DNA from: a bacterium
GTDB lineage: Bacteria > Arandabacterota > Arandabacteria > Arandabacterales > Arandabacteraceae
Direction: 5' to 3'
Assembly: GCA_025774845.1 (NCBI GenBank)
Contig: JALGZP010000011.1
Coordinates: 1-64,000, forward strand
DNA: 64,000 bases
Shown: piece by piece, positions 26,892 through 37,207 of the stretch
Numbering within the stretch: position 1 is the first letter of the stretch
How the letters are laid out: each line of letters opens with the position of its first letter
Program-made: the position numbers and the translations under genes
The notes under the pieces: model-generated
The model's database searches: none
Told to the model about the DNA's origin: nothing
What the model saw: only the letters and a program-made list of their open reading frames with translations

Positions 26892-27389
26892 ATGCTATGT
26901 GACAACTGTGGCAAGGATCCTGCAAAGATCCATTACAAAGAAGTCAAAGACAACGAGGTGACCGAATTCCACCTCTGTGAGAAGTGTGCCATGGAAAAGG
27001 GGATCCAGGTGCCGCATAAGAAGCAGCCATTCTCGATCTCGAACATCTTCGCCGGGATGGCGGAGGAAGCCGCTTCGGGCCTTGAAAGCTGCAAGAGTTG
27101 TGGTTTCAGTTACAAGGAGTTCCGTGATACCGGCAGACTCGGGTGCTCCGAGTGCTACCAGGCGTTCAGGGAGCAGTTGAAGCCGCTCCTGAGGAGAATC
27201 CACGGCTCGAATGCCCACATCGGCAAAAGCCCGCGTATGAGCCAGGGCGTCTATGAGAAGCGACGGGAGATCGAAGATCTCAAGGTTCAGCTCGGGATGG
27301 CGATCGAGAGCGAAGACTTCGAGAAGGCCGCTGAGCTGCGCGACAGGATCAAAGAACTCGAGACGGAACCGGAGGAAAGCTCATCGTGA
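26892..27389 (+). CDS. mcsA: McsA, zinc-finger activator of McsB arginine kinase
   Basis: The 165-residue protein has four CxxC pairs (Cys3/6, 29/32, 67/70, 85/88) that bind zinc, and a C-terminal UVR motif (FEKAAELRDRIKELE) that contacts Clp-type partners. In Bacillus McsA activates the protein-arginine kinase McsB and links it to ClpC. It is followed, with a four-base overlap, by mcsB and then clpC. The usual first gene of the Firmicute operon, ctsR, is absent; lolD lies upstream with a 25-base gap. AGGAG precedes the ATG. Confidence 0.92.
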   Translation: MLCDNCGKDPAKIHYKEVKDNEVTEFHLCEKCAMEKGIQVPHKKQPFSISNIFAGMAEEAASGLESCKSCGFSYKEFRDTGRLGCSECYQAFREQLKPLLRRIHGSNAHIGKSPRMSQGVYEKRREIEDLKVQLGMAIESEDFEKAAELRDRIKELETEPEESSS

Positions 27390-28459
27390 CAATCGAGCAG
27401 ATGGCGGCGACCGCAAGCCCCTGGCTTGACGGCCGGGAACACCATGCTGAATCGGTGGTCAGCAGCAGAGTCCGTCTGGCGCGAAATCTGGCCGGTGTTC
27501 CTTTCTCGCACAGGGCGCGGCCTGAGGACCTCGACCGGGTCCTTACGCTTTCGAGGCAGGCCCTATGTGAAGCCAACACGCTCAAAACCGGTACATTCAT
27601 GCTTATGAGCGAGCTCGGTGAGCTCGAAAGGCAGTTCCTGGTTGAGCGTCACCTGATAAGTCAGGAACATTCCGAGAAGTCGCCCACCAGGGCCGTGATC
27701 GTCGGCGACCGTGAGATGGTAAGTGCGATGGTCAATGAGGAGGATCACCTGAGACTCCAGTCGATACAGGCGGGTTTCCAGGTGATGGAAGCATGGAGGT
27801 TGGTTGACAGGCTGGACGGCGAGATCGATCAGAGTCTCGAATATGCCTTTTCCTATGAATGGGGCTATCTTTCCGCCTGCCCGACCAATACAGGCACGGG
27901 ACTCAGGGCGTCTATGCTCGTTCATCTTCCGGCGCTTGTACTGACCGGCCAGATAGACAAGATTATTCACAGCATAAGCCAGATGGGACTTGCTGTCAGA
28001 GGCTTCTATGGTGAGGGCAGTGATGTGATGGGCAATCTGTTCCAGGTATCCAACAGGACCGCCCTGGGGACTTCAGAGATCGATATCATACAGAGTCTCG
28101 AGAAGGTCGTCACTCAGGTGCTTGATTATGAGGCACGGGCACGTGAGATTCTGCTAAGGGATGCACGCTCTCAGATCGAAGATAAGGTATGGAGGGCATA
28201 TGGCATTCTGAAGTACTGTAGGAGGGTGACATCAAAGGATGTGATGTCATTTGCCTCCGCAGTAAGGTTAGGCCTGTGCCTGAAAATGATAGACAGCATA
28301 TCCGTGGCCGGATTGAACAGGATGACATTTATGAGCCAGCCTGCCCACCTGCAGAAGCGTTCCGGAAAGGAGATGGGACCAGCCGAGCGTGATGCAGTCA
28401 GAGCGGAGATGGTAAGAAGTATTCTGGCGGAAGAAGACGCCAGAGCCAACGCTGGGTAG
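27386..28459 (+). CDS. mcsB: Protein-arginine kinase McsB
   Basis: The 357-residue protein is related to creatine/arginine kinases. VVSSRVRLARNL, the NEEDHLR loop, ACPTNTGTGLRASM and ALGTSEIDIIQS make up the ATP and guanidino site. Near the C-terminus RDAVRA (335-340) matches the RDxxRA motif that binds phospho-arginine and activates McsB allosterically. It marks misfolded proteins with phospho-arginine for ClpCP. The GTG start overlaps the mcsA stop (GTGA). An arginine-phosphatase (YwlE) gene is not in the window. Confidence 0.95.
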   Translation: MTIEQMAATASPWLDGREHHAESVVSSRVRLARNLAGVPFSHRARPEDLDRVLTLSRQALCEANTLKTGTFMLMSELGELERQFLVERHLISQEHSEKSPTRAVIVGDREMVSAMVNEEDHLRLQSIQAGFQVMEAWRLVDRLDGEIDQSLEYAFSYEWGYLSACPTNTGTGLRASMLVHLPALVLTGQIDKIIHSISQMGLAVRGFYGEGSDVMGNLFQVSNRTALGTSEIDIIQSLEKVVTQVLDYEARAREILLRDARSQIEDKVWRAYGILKYCRRVTSKDVMSFASAVRLGLCLKMIDSISVAGLNRMTFMSQPAHLQKRSGKEMGPAERDAVRAEMVRSILAEEDARANAG

Positions 28460-28485
28460 CTAGCTCTTGCAAGGGAGACAATCTG

Positions 28486-30993
28486 ATGCAGGACAAGTTC
28501 ACTGACAGAGTGCGGCGCGTGATGTTCCTGGCAAGGGAAGAGGCGGCAAGACTTCATCACGACTATATCGGGACGGAGCACCTGCTGCTTGGGATAATCA
28601 GGGAAGGGGAGGGGCTGGCCGCAACGATTCTCTCGAACCTCGGCCTTGACCTGGACGTGATCAGACGGACGATTGAAAACATGGTGCCCGCCTCGAGCGG
28701 CAGTGTGACGATCGGCGAGATTCCTTTCACACCCAGGGCCAAGCACGTTCTCGAGCTTTCCGTTGACGAAGCGAAACTACTGGGTCACAGCTATGTGGGA
28801 ACGGAGCATCTGCTGTTGGGCCTGATCAGAGAAGGCGATGGGATAGCAGCAAGAGTCCTCGTGGAGTTTGGCGCCGACAAGCGGCGTGTCAGGGAAGAGA
28901 CCCTGAGACTGCTTGGAAATACGGGCCGCGGACAGAAGGGCAAGCAGGAAGCTAAGACCGAGACGCCCGCGCTTGACCAGTTCGGGAGAGACCTGACCGA
29001 ACTCGCAAGACAGGGGAAGCTAGATCCAGTGATCGGCCGCGAGGTGGAAATAGAACGCGTGGTGCAGGTGTTGTGCCGGCGCAAGAAGAACAACCCCGTG
29101 ATGATCGGTGAGCCGGGTGTCGGAAAGACCGCGATCGTCGAAAGCCTGGCAACAAAGATCGTTGAGAGCAAGGTCCCCGAGATTCTCAGGCACATGAGGG
29201 TCGTCGCGCTCGATCTCGCTGCGATCGTTGCCGGCACCAAGTACAGGGGACAGTTCGAGGAGAGACTGAAAGCGATCATAAACGAAATAAGGGATTCACA
29301 TAACATCATCATTTTCATAGATGAGCTGCATACCATAGTCGGCGCAGGTGGAGCGGAGGGTGCGATCGATGCGTCCAATATGCTCAAACCCGCCCTCGCC
29401 AGGGGAGAGCTCCAGTGCATCGGAGCGACCACGCTCGATGAGTACCGTAAGCACATCGAAAAGGACGGTGCTCTTGAGAGACGGTTCCAGCCGATAATGG
29501 TCTCGCCTCCTACGGTTGAAGAGACCATCGAAATAATCAAGGGTCTGCGTGACAAGTACGAAGCACATCACCGTGTGCGCATAACCGACGGGGCGATAGT
29601 TGCGGCGGCGCAGCTTTCCGACAGATATGTCAAGGACAGGTATCTGCCGGATAAGGCCATCGACGTGATCGACGAGGCCGGCGCGAGGGCCAGGCTGTCG
29701 GTTTCGGCGATACCGCCTGATATAAGAGAGATGGAAAAGAAGATCGACAAACTCGTCTCCGACAAGGAGAGCTTCATAAGAAAGCAGGACTTCGAGAACG
29801 CCGCGCGCATCCGTGACAGAGAGCGGGAACTCCGGGCGAAGCTTGAGGAGATAAAGGGTAACTGGAAACAGGCTGCCGACGGTGCAGACGTTGGGGTCGA
29901 TGGCGACGACGTGGCGTATATCGTGTCGCGGATGACCGGTATACCCATGATGAAGCTTGAGGAGGAGGAATCCAAGAAGCTCCTGAGGATGGAAGATGAG
30001 CTGCGTAGGCGGATCATCGGACAGGATGAAGCCCTTACGGCGGTCTCGAAAGCGACCCGGAGGGGACGAGCGGGGCTCAAGGACCCGAGACGTCCGATAG
30101 GTTCATTCTTCTTCCTGGGCCCGACCGGTGTAGGCAAGACCGAGTTGGCCCGTGCGCTTGCCGAATTCCTCTTTGGTGACGAGAACTCGATGGTCAGGAT
30201 CGACATGTCCGAGTACATGGAGAAGTTCGCAGTATCGCGTCTTGTCGGTGCGCCTCCCGGTTATGTCGGTTATGAAGAGGGGGGTCAGCTTACCGAGAAG
30301 GTGAGGAGACGGCCTTACTCCGTCGTGCTTCTTGACGAGATTGAGAAGGCTCACCCCGACGTCTTTAACATATTGCTCCAGGTGCTTGAGGATGGGCAGC
30401 TTACCGACAGTTTCGGAAGGGTTGTTGACTTCAAGAACTGTGTTGTGATAATGACATCTAATGTAGGTACGAGACGCATCAAGGGAGGTACGTCACTCGG
30501 ATTCCAGCGGGAGGACAGCGAGGCGACACACGGGCGGATGAGGGACAAGGTCCTCGATGAGCTCAAGCGGACCTTCAATCCCGAGTTCCTCAACCGTGTT
30601 GATGAGATCATCGTCTTCCACTCGCTCGGTATACCGGAGATCGAGAAGATCGTTGATATCCTGCTGAAGGAGGTTGAAGGCCGGTTGTCCACCTACGGAC
30701 TTTCACTGGTCATGACCCCCGAGGCAAAACAGCTTCTGATCGAGAAGGGATACGATCCCGCGCTCGGGGCCAGACCCTTGAGAAGGACGATTCAGAGGCT
30801 GCTTGAAGACCCCCTCGCCGAGGAGGTGTTACGGGGTACTTACAAGGCAGGTACGCTGATCAAGGCATGCAGGAAAAAGGACGTACTGAACTTCGAGTGC
30901 AAGTCAACGGAAAAAAAGGAAAAGGTGTCCTGCACCAAGTCTAAGGAGAAGGAGCTTGAAAAGAAGGAGCTTGAAGAGAAGGAGCTCCAGTAG
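28486..30993 (+). CDS. clpC: ClpC-type AAA+ unfoldase with a charged C-terminal tail
   Basis: The protein has 835 residues. Two Clp-N repeats (about 1-145), the first AAA+ module ([10 protein letters not shown]), a middle domain with UVR motif [20 protein letters not shown], and the second AAA+ module ([11 protein letters not shown]). It unfolds phospho-arginine-tagged proteins for ClpP; the N-domain and UVR are the docking sites for McsB/McsA. The tail after residue about 790 is unusual: a Cys/Lys/Glu stretch ending in three five-residue repeats ([15 protein letters not shown]). clpP is not in the window. Confidence 0.95.
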   Translation: MQDKFTDRVRRVMFLAREEAARLHHDYIGTEHLLLGIIREGEGLAATILSNLGLDLDVIRRTIENMVPASSGSVTIGEIPFTPRAKHVLELSVDEAKLLGHSYVGTEHLLLGLIREGDGIAARVLVEFGADKRRVREETLRLLGNTGRGQKGKQEAKTETPALDQFGRDLTELARQGKLDPVIGREVEIERVVQVLCRRKKNNPVMIGEPGVGKTAIVESLATKIVESKVPEILRHMRVVALDLAAIVAGTKYRGQFEERLKAIINEIRDSHNIIIFIDELHTIVGAGGAEGAIDASNMLKPALARGELQCIGATTLDEYRKHIEKDGALERRFQPIMVSPPTVEETIEIIKGLRDKYEAHHRVRITDGAIVAAAQLSDRYVKDRYLPDKAIDVIDEAGARARLSVSAIPPDIREMEKKIDKLVSDKESFIRKQDFENAARIRDRERELRAKLEEIKGNWKQAADGADVGVDGDDVAYIVSRMTGIPMMKLEEEESKKLLRMEDELRRRIIGQDEALTAVSKATRRGRAGLKDPRRPIGSFFFLGPTGVGKTELARALAEFLFGDENSMVRIDMSEYMEKFAVSRLVGAPPGYVGYEEGGQLTEKVRRRPYSVVLLDEIEKAHPDVFNILLQVLEDGQLTDSFGRVVDFKNCVVIMTSNVGTRRIKGGTSLGFQREDSEATHGRMRDKVLDELKRTFNPEFLNRVDEIIVFHSLGIPEIEKIVDILLKEVEGRLSTYGLSLVMTPEAKQLLIEKGYDPALGARPLRRTIQRLLEDPLAEEVLRGTYKAGTLIKACRKKDVLNFECKSTEKKEKVSCTKSKEKELEKKELEEKELQ
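30946..30990 (+). repeat. Three tandem 15-bp repeats in the 3' end of clpC
   Basis: gagaaggagcttgaa, aagaaggagcttgaa and gagaaggagctccag follow one another in frame and encode the EKELE-type tail of ClpC. They also place GGAG and TTG triplets just ahead of bamA, which confuses start-site calls there. Slippage could vary the copy number. Confidence 0.8.
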
Positions 30994-31036
30994 CTTATGT
31001 TCGGCCAGGCATGACTTCTTATCATTAAACTCCCCT

Positions 31037-33352
31037 GTGGGGTCAGGCTTTGCAATTACCGCTGTTTTTCTGGCGGTTCTCCTCATCATACCCTCTCCAG
31101 GGTGGTCTGCACCCCAGGAACTCCTGGTGGAATCGATCACCGTCACCGGCGCTGAGCGGACATCCGAGGCCGCGATCACGAATACCTTCGGCATAAACGA
31201 GGGCCAGACCTACGCCTATGAGGACATCAGGAAAGGCCTGAGCCGTGTGTATGAAATGGGCTTTTTCGATGATGTGAGGCTCCACACCGAGGACGTTGCG
31301 GGCGGGCAGAGACTGAACGTCGAGGTGGTGGAGAGCCCTGTCATAGGCACGATAAGGATAAACGCCGGCAGGAAGATCGATAAGGGTGATATCAGAGAGA
31401 AACTCGAACTCGGGGTCGGATCGTCACTCAATGAGCGGTTGCTCTTCCGTAGTCTCAGTGCCGTGAGAGCACTCTACCGAGAGAAGGGCTACTATATCGC
31501 CAAGGTCGACTACGAGATCGCCCCCATCGGCGAGGGACTGGTTGACCTGATCTTCAACATCGATGAGGGTGTGAAGGTCAAGGTCGGCAAGATCAGCATC
31601 GACGGAAACGAATCCCTGTCTGATAAGGCCATAAGAAAGAAGATGGAAACGAAGGAGAAGGGCTGGTTCAAGCGGAAAGACTATAACCCCACCATCTTCG
31701 AAGAGGACATGGACCGGATTGTGGAGTTCTACCGGGATGAGGGTTTCATGCAGGCCGAGGTGGTCTCTCATGAGGTCGAACTCACAGAGGACAGCAAACT
31801 CGCTGACCTGAACATAAACATCAAGGAAGGGCCGCGTATCTATGTCAGGTCAATCGACATAGAGTTGCTCGGTGATGAGGAGTCCGGGAAGGTGCTCTCG
31901 GAGGAGGGTCTTGCCAGGAGAGTCAATCTTCAGACCGGCGATGCCTACAGTCAGGTCTCCTACAGGAGAACACTCGAGAACCTCTACTCGGCTCTCGGCG
32001 ACCAGGGCTATGTATACGCCCAGATAGAGCCAGTGGAATCGATTGACGGCGACAGCGTCAGTCTGACACTCAGGGTGGTGCCGGAACGCGCCGTGCTGGT
32101 GAACAAGATAGTGATCGAGGGCAACAGGACAACGCTTGATAAGGTCATCAGACGGGAAATGGTCATAAGACCGGGGGATATTCTCAGACGGTCGATGATC
32201 GAACGGAGTCACAGGGAGATCTTCAATCTGGGGTATTTTGAGGATGTGCAAATAGGATCTCAGGTGGCCAACGAGATCGGTGACATCGACCTGGTGTTCA
32301 GGATCAAGGAACGCCAGACGGGTATCGGCAACGTGGGCGCCGGTTACAGCGAGGAATTCGGCCTGACGGGATTCCTGGAATTTTCCCACAATAACGTCGG
32401 CTGGTATAAGAAGTTCCCGTACCTCGGTCTGGGAAAAGGACAGAGTATCAATCTCCGGTGGGAATTCGGGAAGCTGACGCAGATAGACCTCAGCTTCAGA
32501 GACCCGTGGTTCAGGGACAGACCGATTCTCGTTGGATTCGATCTATATGACACCAAGCGGCAGTACGACACCTATACCGACAAACGGGACGGCTTCGGTG
32601 TTGTCGTAGGCAGGAGACTGCCGTATATAGATTACTCGAAGGTGTACTGGAGATACCGGCTCGAACGCAGGGAGATCGAGCCGGATGAGAACAAGGCGAG
32701 TGATCTGGTCAAGAGCCAGGCCGGCAAGAGGACTACATCGAGCACCGTGGTTACCTTCCTGAGGAACAGTGTTGATAATCCGTTCTTCCCCAGGCACGGA
32801 TCAAGGACGTCACTGACCTGTGAATGGGCCGGTGGCCTGCTCGGCGGAACCACGGCCTACCAGAGCTACATACTGGATAACTCAGGTTTTCTTGCGATGC
32901 CCTGGCTGGATGCCGCCGTTGTGTTCAAGGTGAGGGCGGGCGTGGTTGACGGGCTCGGCAGCGAAGGTTACATTCCGGTTTATGAAAGGTTCCGGCTTGG
33001 CGGGACGACGACCGACGGGGTCAGGGGTTATTCCGAGCGGGAAATCGTGCCTGAGGGCAATGCGATAGATGATGGTGGTCGATTCATGATGCTGGGGACT
33101 ATCGAATACAGGATTCCGGTCATCAAGAACCGCGCGCACCTGCTGGCATTCATGGATGCCGGCAACACCTGGAACAGCGTCAGGGCAGCCAGGCCCGGGT
33201 TCCTGAGACGGTCGGCGGGGGTCGGATTCCGGATTGAAATACCGATGATGGGACAAATGGGTCTTGATCTCGGGTATGGTTTTGACCGTGAGGAACGTTA
33301 CGGCGGACCAAGCTGGGAGACGCATTTCCAGTTCGGGACGGCTGGATACTAG
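31037..33352 (+). CDS. bamA: Outer-membrane assembly factor BamA (Omp85)
   Basis: From the GTG at 31037 the protein has 771 residues: a signal peptide (ITAVFLAVLLIIPSPGWSA), five POTRA domains (about 28-400; for example VESITVTGAERTSEAAI and VNKIVIEGNRTTLDKVI) and a 16-strand barrel with the lid motif TTTDGVRGY and ending WETHFQFGTAGY. It folds outer-membrane proteins. The frame is open back to a TTG at 30956 inside clpC, which has a better ribosome site but would give a long Arg-rich leader; the start is therefore uncertain. It begins the outer-membrane and lipid A block. Confidence 0.92.
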   Translation: MGSGFAITAVFLAVLLIIPSPGWSAPQELLVESITVTGAERTSEAAITNTFGINEGQTYAYEDIRKGLSRVYEMGFFDDVRLHTEDVAGGQRLNVEVVESPVIGTIRINAGRKIDKGDIREKLELGVGSSLNERLLFRSLSAVRALYREKGYYIAKVDYEIAPIGEGLVDLIFNIDEGVKVKVGKISIDGNESLSDKAIRKKMETKEKGWFKRKDYNPTIFEEDMDRIVEFYRDEGFMQAEVVSHEVELTEDSKLADLNINIKEGPRIYVRSIDIELLGDEESGKVLSEEGLARRVNLQTGDAYSQVSYRRTLENLYSALGDQGYVYAQIEPVESIDGDSVSLTLRVVPERAVLVNKIVIEGNRTTLDKVIRREMVIRPGDILRRSMIERSHREIFNLGYFEDVQIGSQVANEIGDIDLVFRIKERQTGIGNVGAGYSEEFGLTGFLEFSHNNVGWYKKFPYLGLGKGQSINLRWEFGKLTQIDLSFRDPWFRDRPILVGFDLYDTKRQYDTYTDKRDGFGVVVGRRLPYIDYSKVYWRYRLERREIEPDENKASDLVKSQAGKRTTSSTVVTFLRNSVDNPFFPRHGSRTSLTCEWAGGLLGGTTAYQSYILDNSGFLAMPWLDAAVVFKVRAGVVDGLGSEGYIPVYERFRLGGTTTDGVRGYSEREIVPEGNAIDDGGRFMMLGTIEYRIPVIKNRAHLLAFMDAGNTWNSVRAARPGFLRRSAGVGFRIEIPMMGQMGLDLGYGFDREERYGGPSWETHFQFGTAGY

Positions 33353-33375
33353 ATTCCGAGGGAGGGTTAGGCCTG

Positions 33376-33900
33376 ATGAAGAACCTGAGCATAGTAATAC
33401 TTGCAGTACTGGTCCTGGTACCGTTCCGTGCAAACGGGGAGGGACAGAAGATCGGCTTTGTGAACGCCAGTATCCTCTTCGAGCAGTATTCAGTGGCCCG
33501 AGAGGCCGAGGAGGCCTACGGCAAGGAGCTGGAGGAGATCAACAGGCAGGTTGCCGAGATGGAGATCGAGCTGCGCTCACTGGCCGACACACTTGAGGCG
33601 AGGAAGTACCTCTTCAGCGAGGAGCGTCTCAAGGAGAAGACCCAGGAACTTGAAAAAAAGCAGCAGGAGTACATCAAATTCAGACAGGATGCCGAAATGA
33701 CGGCGGCGAGGCGCAATGACGAGCTGTCTGGACCTATAGTAACGGCTATCGAAGAGGCGACCCGGCGGGTGGCTGAAAAGGAGGGTTTCGACTTAGTGCT
33801 GGACGCCGGACCCGGAATTGTGGTTTACTCGAAACCTGAACTTGATATCACCGATGAGGTGCTCGAGGATCTTGAGGTAAGCAGGGGGTCGACCGAGTAG
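33376..33900 (+). CDS. skp: Skp/OmpH family periplasmic chaperone
   Basis: The 174-residue protein has a cleavable signal (MKNLSIVILAVLVLVPFRANG), the family start QKIGFVNASILFEQY, and a long charged coiled coil (about 45-120) like Skp tentacles, ending in a short beta region (FDLVLDAGPGIVVYSKPELDIT). It holds unfolded barrel proteins on the way to BamA, and lies directly after bamA as in Proteobacteria. GGAGG precedes the ATG. Confidence 0.88.
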   Translation: MKNLSIVILAVLVLVPFRANGEGQKIGFVNASILFEQYSVAREAEEAYGKELEEINRQVAEMEIELRSLADTLEARKYLFSEERLKEKTQELEKKQQEYIKFRQDAEMTAARRNDELSGPIVTAIEEATRRVAEKEGFDLVLDAGPGIVVYSKPELDITDEVLEDLEVSRGSTE

Positions 33901-33922
33901 AGGTCGCAGAAGGTAGCCCGTC

Positions 33923-34957
33923 ATGCAAATCACGCTCAGCGAGCTTGCCGATGTCGTCGGCGGCCGGATCTCCGGTGACGGCTCGGTACTGATAAGCGGC
34001 GTCGCCGGCATAAAAGAGGCGAGACAGGGTGATATCACCTTCCTTGCGAATCCCCGCTATCACAAGTTCCTCGAAACGACGGCTGCATCCGCCGTGATAG
34101 CCCCTCCGGACACCGTGAGCTCCGACAGAGCTCTGATCCTGTGCGAGAACCCCTATCTCAGTTTTGTAAAGGCCGTTGAGTACTTTGTACCCAACAAGAA
34201 CAGCTATCCCCGGACGGTTCACCCCTCAGCCGTGATCGCGCCGGGCGTCAGGATTGGAAATACCGTCGGCATAGGAGCCTGCGCGGTCCTCGAGGATGGA
34301 GTCACGATAGGTGATGACAGCGTGATCCTGGCAGGGACCTTCGTAGGCCGTGGTAGCACCATAGGCCGCGAGTGTCTTATTTATCAGAATGTGACGATCC
34401 GTGAGGAAGTCACGATGGGGGATAGGGTGATAGTCCACTGCGGGGCCGTCATAGGAAGCGACGGATTCGGTTTTGCGAAGGACGGGGAGATCTACAGGAA
34501 AATCCCTCAGATCGGTAACGTGGTCATTGAGGATGATGTCGAAGTAGGCGCGAATGTGACCATTGACAGGGCTACAACCGGTACCACCACCGTTGGGAAG
34601 GGAACCAAGATAGACAATCTGGTTCAGATAGCCCACAATGTAACGATAAGTGAAAACTGCATACTGATAGCCCAGGTCGGGATTGGCGGTAGCACCGAGA
34701 TCGGCAAAGGCGTGAGTTTTGCAGGCCAGTCGGGTTCCGTGGGCCACATCAAGATCGGTGACGGAGTGATGGTTGGCGCCCAGACCGGTGTCACCAAGTC
34801 CGTGCCTGCGAAGACCATGGTATCCGGTTATCCGGCCAGAGAGCACGGCCTTGCGAAACGGATCTATGCCGGTCTTAATAAGCTCCCCGATCTCTTGAAG
34901 CGTGTGGCGGACCTGACTGAAAGAGTGGGCAAGCTGGAAGAGGGTCGTAAGGAATGA
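33923..34957 (+). CDS. lpxD: UDP-3-O-acylglucosamine N-acyltransferase
   Basis: The 344-residue protein begins with the LpxD uridine-binding domain (about 1-100) followed by a left-handed beta helix of hexapeptide repeats. The catalytic His lies in [12 protein letters not shown]-terminal helix with [20 protein letters not shown] supports trimer formation. It adds the second acyl chain, the third step of lipid A synthesis. The stop overlaps the lpxC start by four bases. Confidence 0.95.
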   Translation: MQITLSELADVVGGRISGDGSVLISGVAGIKEARQGDITFLANPRYHKFLETTAASAVIAPPDTVSSDRALILCENPYLSFVKAVEYFVPNKNSYPRTVHPSAVIAPGVRIGNTVGIGACAVLEDGVTIGDDSVILAGTFVGRGSTIGRECLIYQNVTIREEVTMGDRVIVHCGAVIGSDGFGFAKDGEIYRKIPQIGNVVIEDDVEVGANVTIDRATTGTTTVGKGTKIDNLVQIAHNVTISENCILIAQVGIGGSTEIGKGVSFAGQSGSVGHIKIGDGVMVGAQTGVTKSVPAKTMVSGYPAREHGLAKRIYAGLNKLPDLLKRVADLTERVGKLEEGRKE

Positions 34958-36303
34958 GCGAGAAGCAAAGAACGCTCGGCACCGAGGTCACTTTCTCCGG
35001 TATCGGGCTTCACAGCGGTGCCAAGGTTACGCTGGTCTTCAAACCCGCACCCGCCGATTCGGGTATCAAGTTCATCCGGATCGATCTGGACGGCAGACCC
35101 GAGATCAAGGCGGACGTTACGAACGCCGTTCCGACCGGGGATCATGTAAGAAGGACCGTCCTGGGCAGCGGGGATGTGACTATCAGCACGGTCGAGCATG
35201 TGCTTGCCGCTGTGCGCGGGCTGGGTATAGACAATCTCGTCATAGAGCTCGATACGGCCGAGCCGGCTGAACCCGATGGGTCCAGTGCCCCGTTTGTTGA
35301 GGTTCTCAAACGGGGGGGCGTTGTGGAGCAGGATTCCCCGCGGCGCTACATGGAAATCAAATCTCCGGTTGCCCTGAGCGAGGACGGTGTGGAACTCGTG
35401 GCACTGCCTCACCCGGGGCTGAGAATCAGTTTCACGATCGACTACGACCATCCACTGATCGGTACACAGTACGCCTCGTTCGATATCTCCGAAGAGGTAT
35501 TCGTCAATGAGGTCGCGCCGGCCAGGACGTTCTCGCTTCTCAAAGATGTCGAAGATCTGCGCGGAAAAGGCCTGATAAAGGGCGGGAGTCTTGAGAATTC
35601 AATCGTGATCGGAGAAGAACGGATTCTCAATGAACAGCCGCTGAGATTCCCTGATGAGTTTGTACGCCACAAGATCCTTGATCTGCTCGGGGATCTGGTC
35701 CTGCTGGGTGCCCCGATAAGAACCCACATAATATCGGTGAGAAGCGGACACGCGACCAATCTTAAACTCGTAAGACTTCTGCGGGAGCAATGCGGGCGGC
35801 CGGTCAAGAGTGTCATGGGGCGGCATGTCAGGGATGTCCCCTCGAGTCTGTCCATCGGACAGATCCAGGAGATCATGCCGCACAGATATCCGTTTTTGCT
35901 CGTGGACAAGATCCTCTCACTCGAGGAAGGTAAGCGGGTCGTCGGACTTAAGAACGTAACGATAAATGAACCCTTCTTCCAGGGTCATTTCCCAAACCAC
36001 CCGATCATGCCGGCGGTGCTGATAATCGAGGCGATGGCCCAGGTCGGCGGTGTTCTCCTTTTGAGCATGGTTGAAAACCCTAAGACGAAGCTTGTTTATT
36101 TTATGGGGATCGATAAGGCCAAATTCAGGAAACCTGTTCTCCCCGGAGACCAGATCAGGTTTGAGCTGGAGATGCTCAAACTGAGAATGAATGCCTGCAA
36201 GATGAAGGGCAAGGCCTATGTGGGCGATGACCTCGTAGCCGAGGCCGAGCTGCTTTCAGTCCTCAGGGATAGGCAGGAAGACGAGAACAGGAGCATAGAT
36301 TAG
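34954..36303 (+). CDS. lpxC/fabZ: LpxC-FabZ bifunctional fusion
   Basis: The protein has 449 residues. The N-terminal LpxC deacetylase (about 1-295) has zinc ligands in STVEHVLAA and in [11 protein letters not shown]. The C-terminal FabZ hot-dog dehydratase (about 305-449) has [17 protein letters not shown], with catalytic His, and [16 protein letters not shown], with catalytic Glu region EAMAQ. One protein thus deacetylates UDP-acyl-GlcNAc (committed lipid A step) and dehydrates 3-hydroxyacyl-ACP, competing uses of the same acyl pool. This fusion is known from Bacteroidetes and relatives and is one hint of FCB affinity. Confidence 0.96.
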   Translation: MSEKQRTLGTEVTFSGIGLHSGAKVTLVFKPAPADSGIKFIRIDLDGRPEIKADVTNAVPTGDHVRRTVLGSGDVTISTVEHVLAAVRGLGIDNLVIELDTAEPAEPDGSSAPFVEVLKRGGVVEQDSPRRYMEIKSPVALSEDGVELVALPHPGLRISFTIDYDHPLIGTQYASFDISEEVFVNEVAPARTFSLLKDVEDLRGKGLIKGGSLENSIVIGEERILNEQPLRFPDEFVRHKILDLLGDLVLLGAPIRTHIISVRSGHATNLKLVRLLREQCGRPVKSVMGRHVRDVPSSLSIGQIQEIMPHRYPFLLVDKILSLEEGKRVVGLKNVTINEPFFQGHFPNHPIMPAVLIIEAMAQVGGVLLLSMVENPKTKLVYFMGIDKAKFRKPVLPGDQIRFELEMLKLRMNACKMKGKAYVGDDLVAEAELLSVLRDRQEDENRSID

Positions 36304-37136
36304 TGATTCCTCACACACGAAGATTCCACGGCGATGCCACGGGTGACTCGCCGGTACAGGCCTCCACGGATATCCACCCGGCTGCGTTCGTCGATCCAGG
36401 AGCTCGGATAGGCTCGGGTGTGACCATCGGCCCCAATACGGTCATCGGTCCGGATGTTGTGATAGGTGACGACACCTGGATCGGCGCGAACTGCCTGCTT
36501 GAAGGCTGGACATCGATAGGCTCGCGGTGCCGGGTATGTCACTGTACTGTCCTGGGATCCGATCCTCAGGATCTCAAGTACCGGGGAGAGAAGGCCTACG
36601 TAAGGATCGGGGACGACAACACCATACGGGAGTTTGCTACGGTACACCGTGCGACCGGTGAGGGCGAGGAGACGGTGATCGGGGACCGCAACTTCATAAT
36701 GGCATATGCTCACATCGCCCATAATTGCAGGGTCGGCAGTGATACGGTGCTTGCCAATGGTGTCAACATGGGTGGGCATGTGACGATCGAAGATCACGCC
36801 TCGGTCAGTGGGCTCACGGTGATACACCAGTTCGTACGTGTCGGCGGCTACTCCTACACCGGAGGCGGGTCGAGGATTCCCATGGATATCGTGCCTTACA
36901 TAAAGGTCGCCGGGAATCCCCCGATTGTCAGCGGACTTAACTCTGTAGGCCTTCAGCGGCACGGTTTCACGGCGGAGACAATCCGCGTTCTCAAGAAGGC
37001 ATACACGTTGATTTTCCGTTCGGACCTGAACGTTTCGCAGGCCGTCGAGCGGATCAAATCGGATCTGCCCGATATACCTGAGATCCAGCATCTGGTCGAG
37101 TTCATCGAGACGTCGGAGAGGGGAATCAGGCTCTAG
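36303..37136 (+). CDS. lpxA: UDP-N-acetylglucosamine O-acyltransferase
   Basis: The 277-residue protein has hexapeptide repeats, the motif GSDPQDLKYRGE, the catalytic His in AYAHIAHNC, and HQFVRVGGYSY in the acyl-chain ruler region. The C-terminal helical bundle is present. It starts lipid A synthesis by adding the 3-O (or 3-N) acyl chain. The GTG start shares a base with the lpxC/fabZ stop. The N-terminus is about 20 residues longer than in E. coli; a later start is possible. A terminator follows. Confidence 0.94.
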   Translation: MIPHTRRFHGDATGDSPVQASTDIHPAAFVDPGARIGSGVTIGPNTVIGPDVVIGDDTWIGANCLLEGWTSIGSRCRVCHCTVLGSDPQDLKYRGEKAYVRIGDDNTIREFATVHRATGEGEETVIGDRNFIMAYAHIAHNCRVGSDTVLANGVNMGGHVTIEDHASVSGLTVIHQFVRVGGYSYTGGGSRIPMDIVPYIKVAGNPPIVSGLNSVGLQRHGFTAETIRVLKKAYTLIFRSDLNVSQAVERIKSDLPDIPEIQHLVEFIETSERGIRL

Positions 37137-37163
37137 GTACCCCCTAAACGTGTGAACGCACAA

Positions 37164-37189
37164 GCCGCCCGCCGTTGGGGCGGCGTTTT
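37164..37189 (+). terminator. Intrinsic terminator after lpxA
   Basis: A perfect GCCGCCC (37164-37170) / GGGCGGC (37178-37184) stem with a seven-base loop is followed by GTTTT. The next gene on the same strand begins 19 bases later, so termination may be partial. Confidence 0.7.
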
Positions 37190-37207
37190 GCTGAAAAGGG
37201 GATAAGA

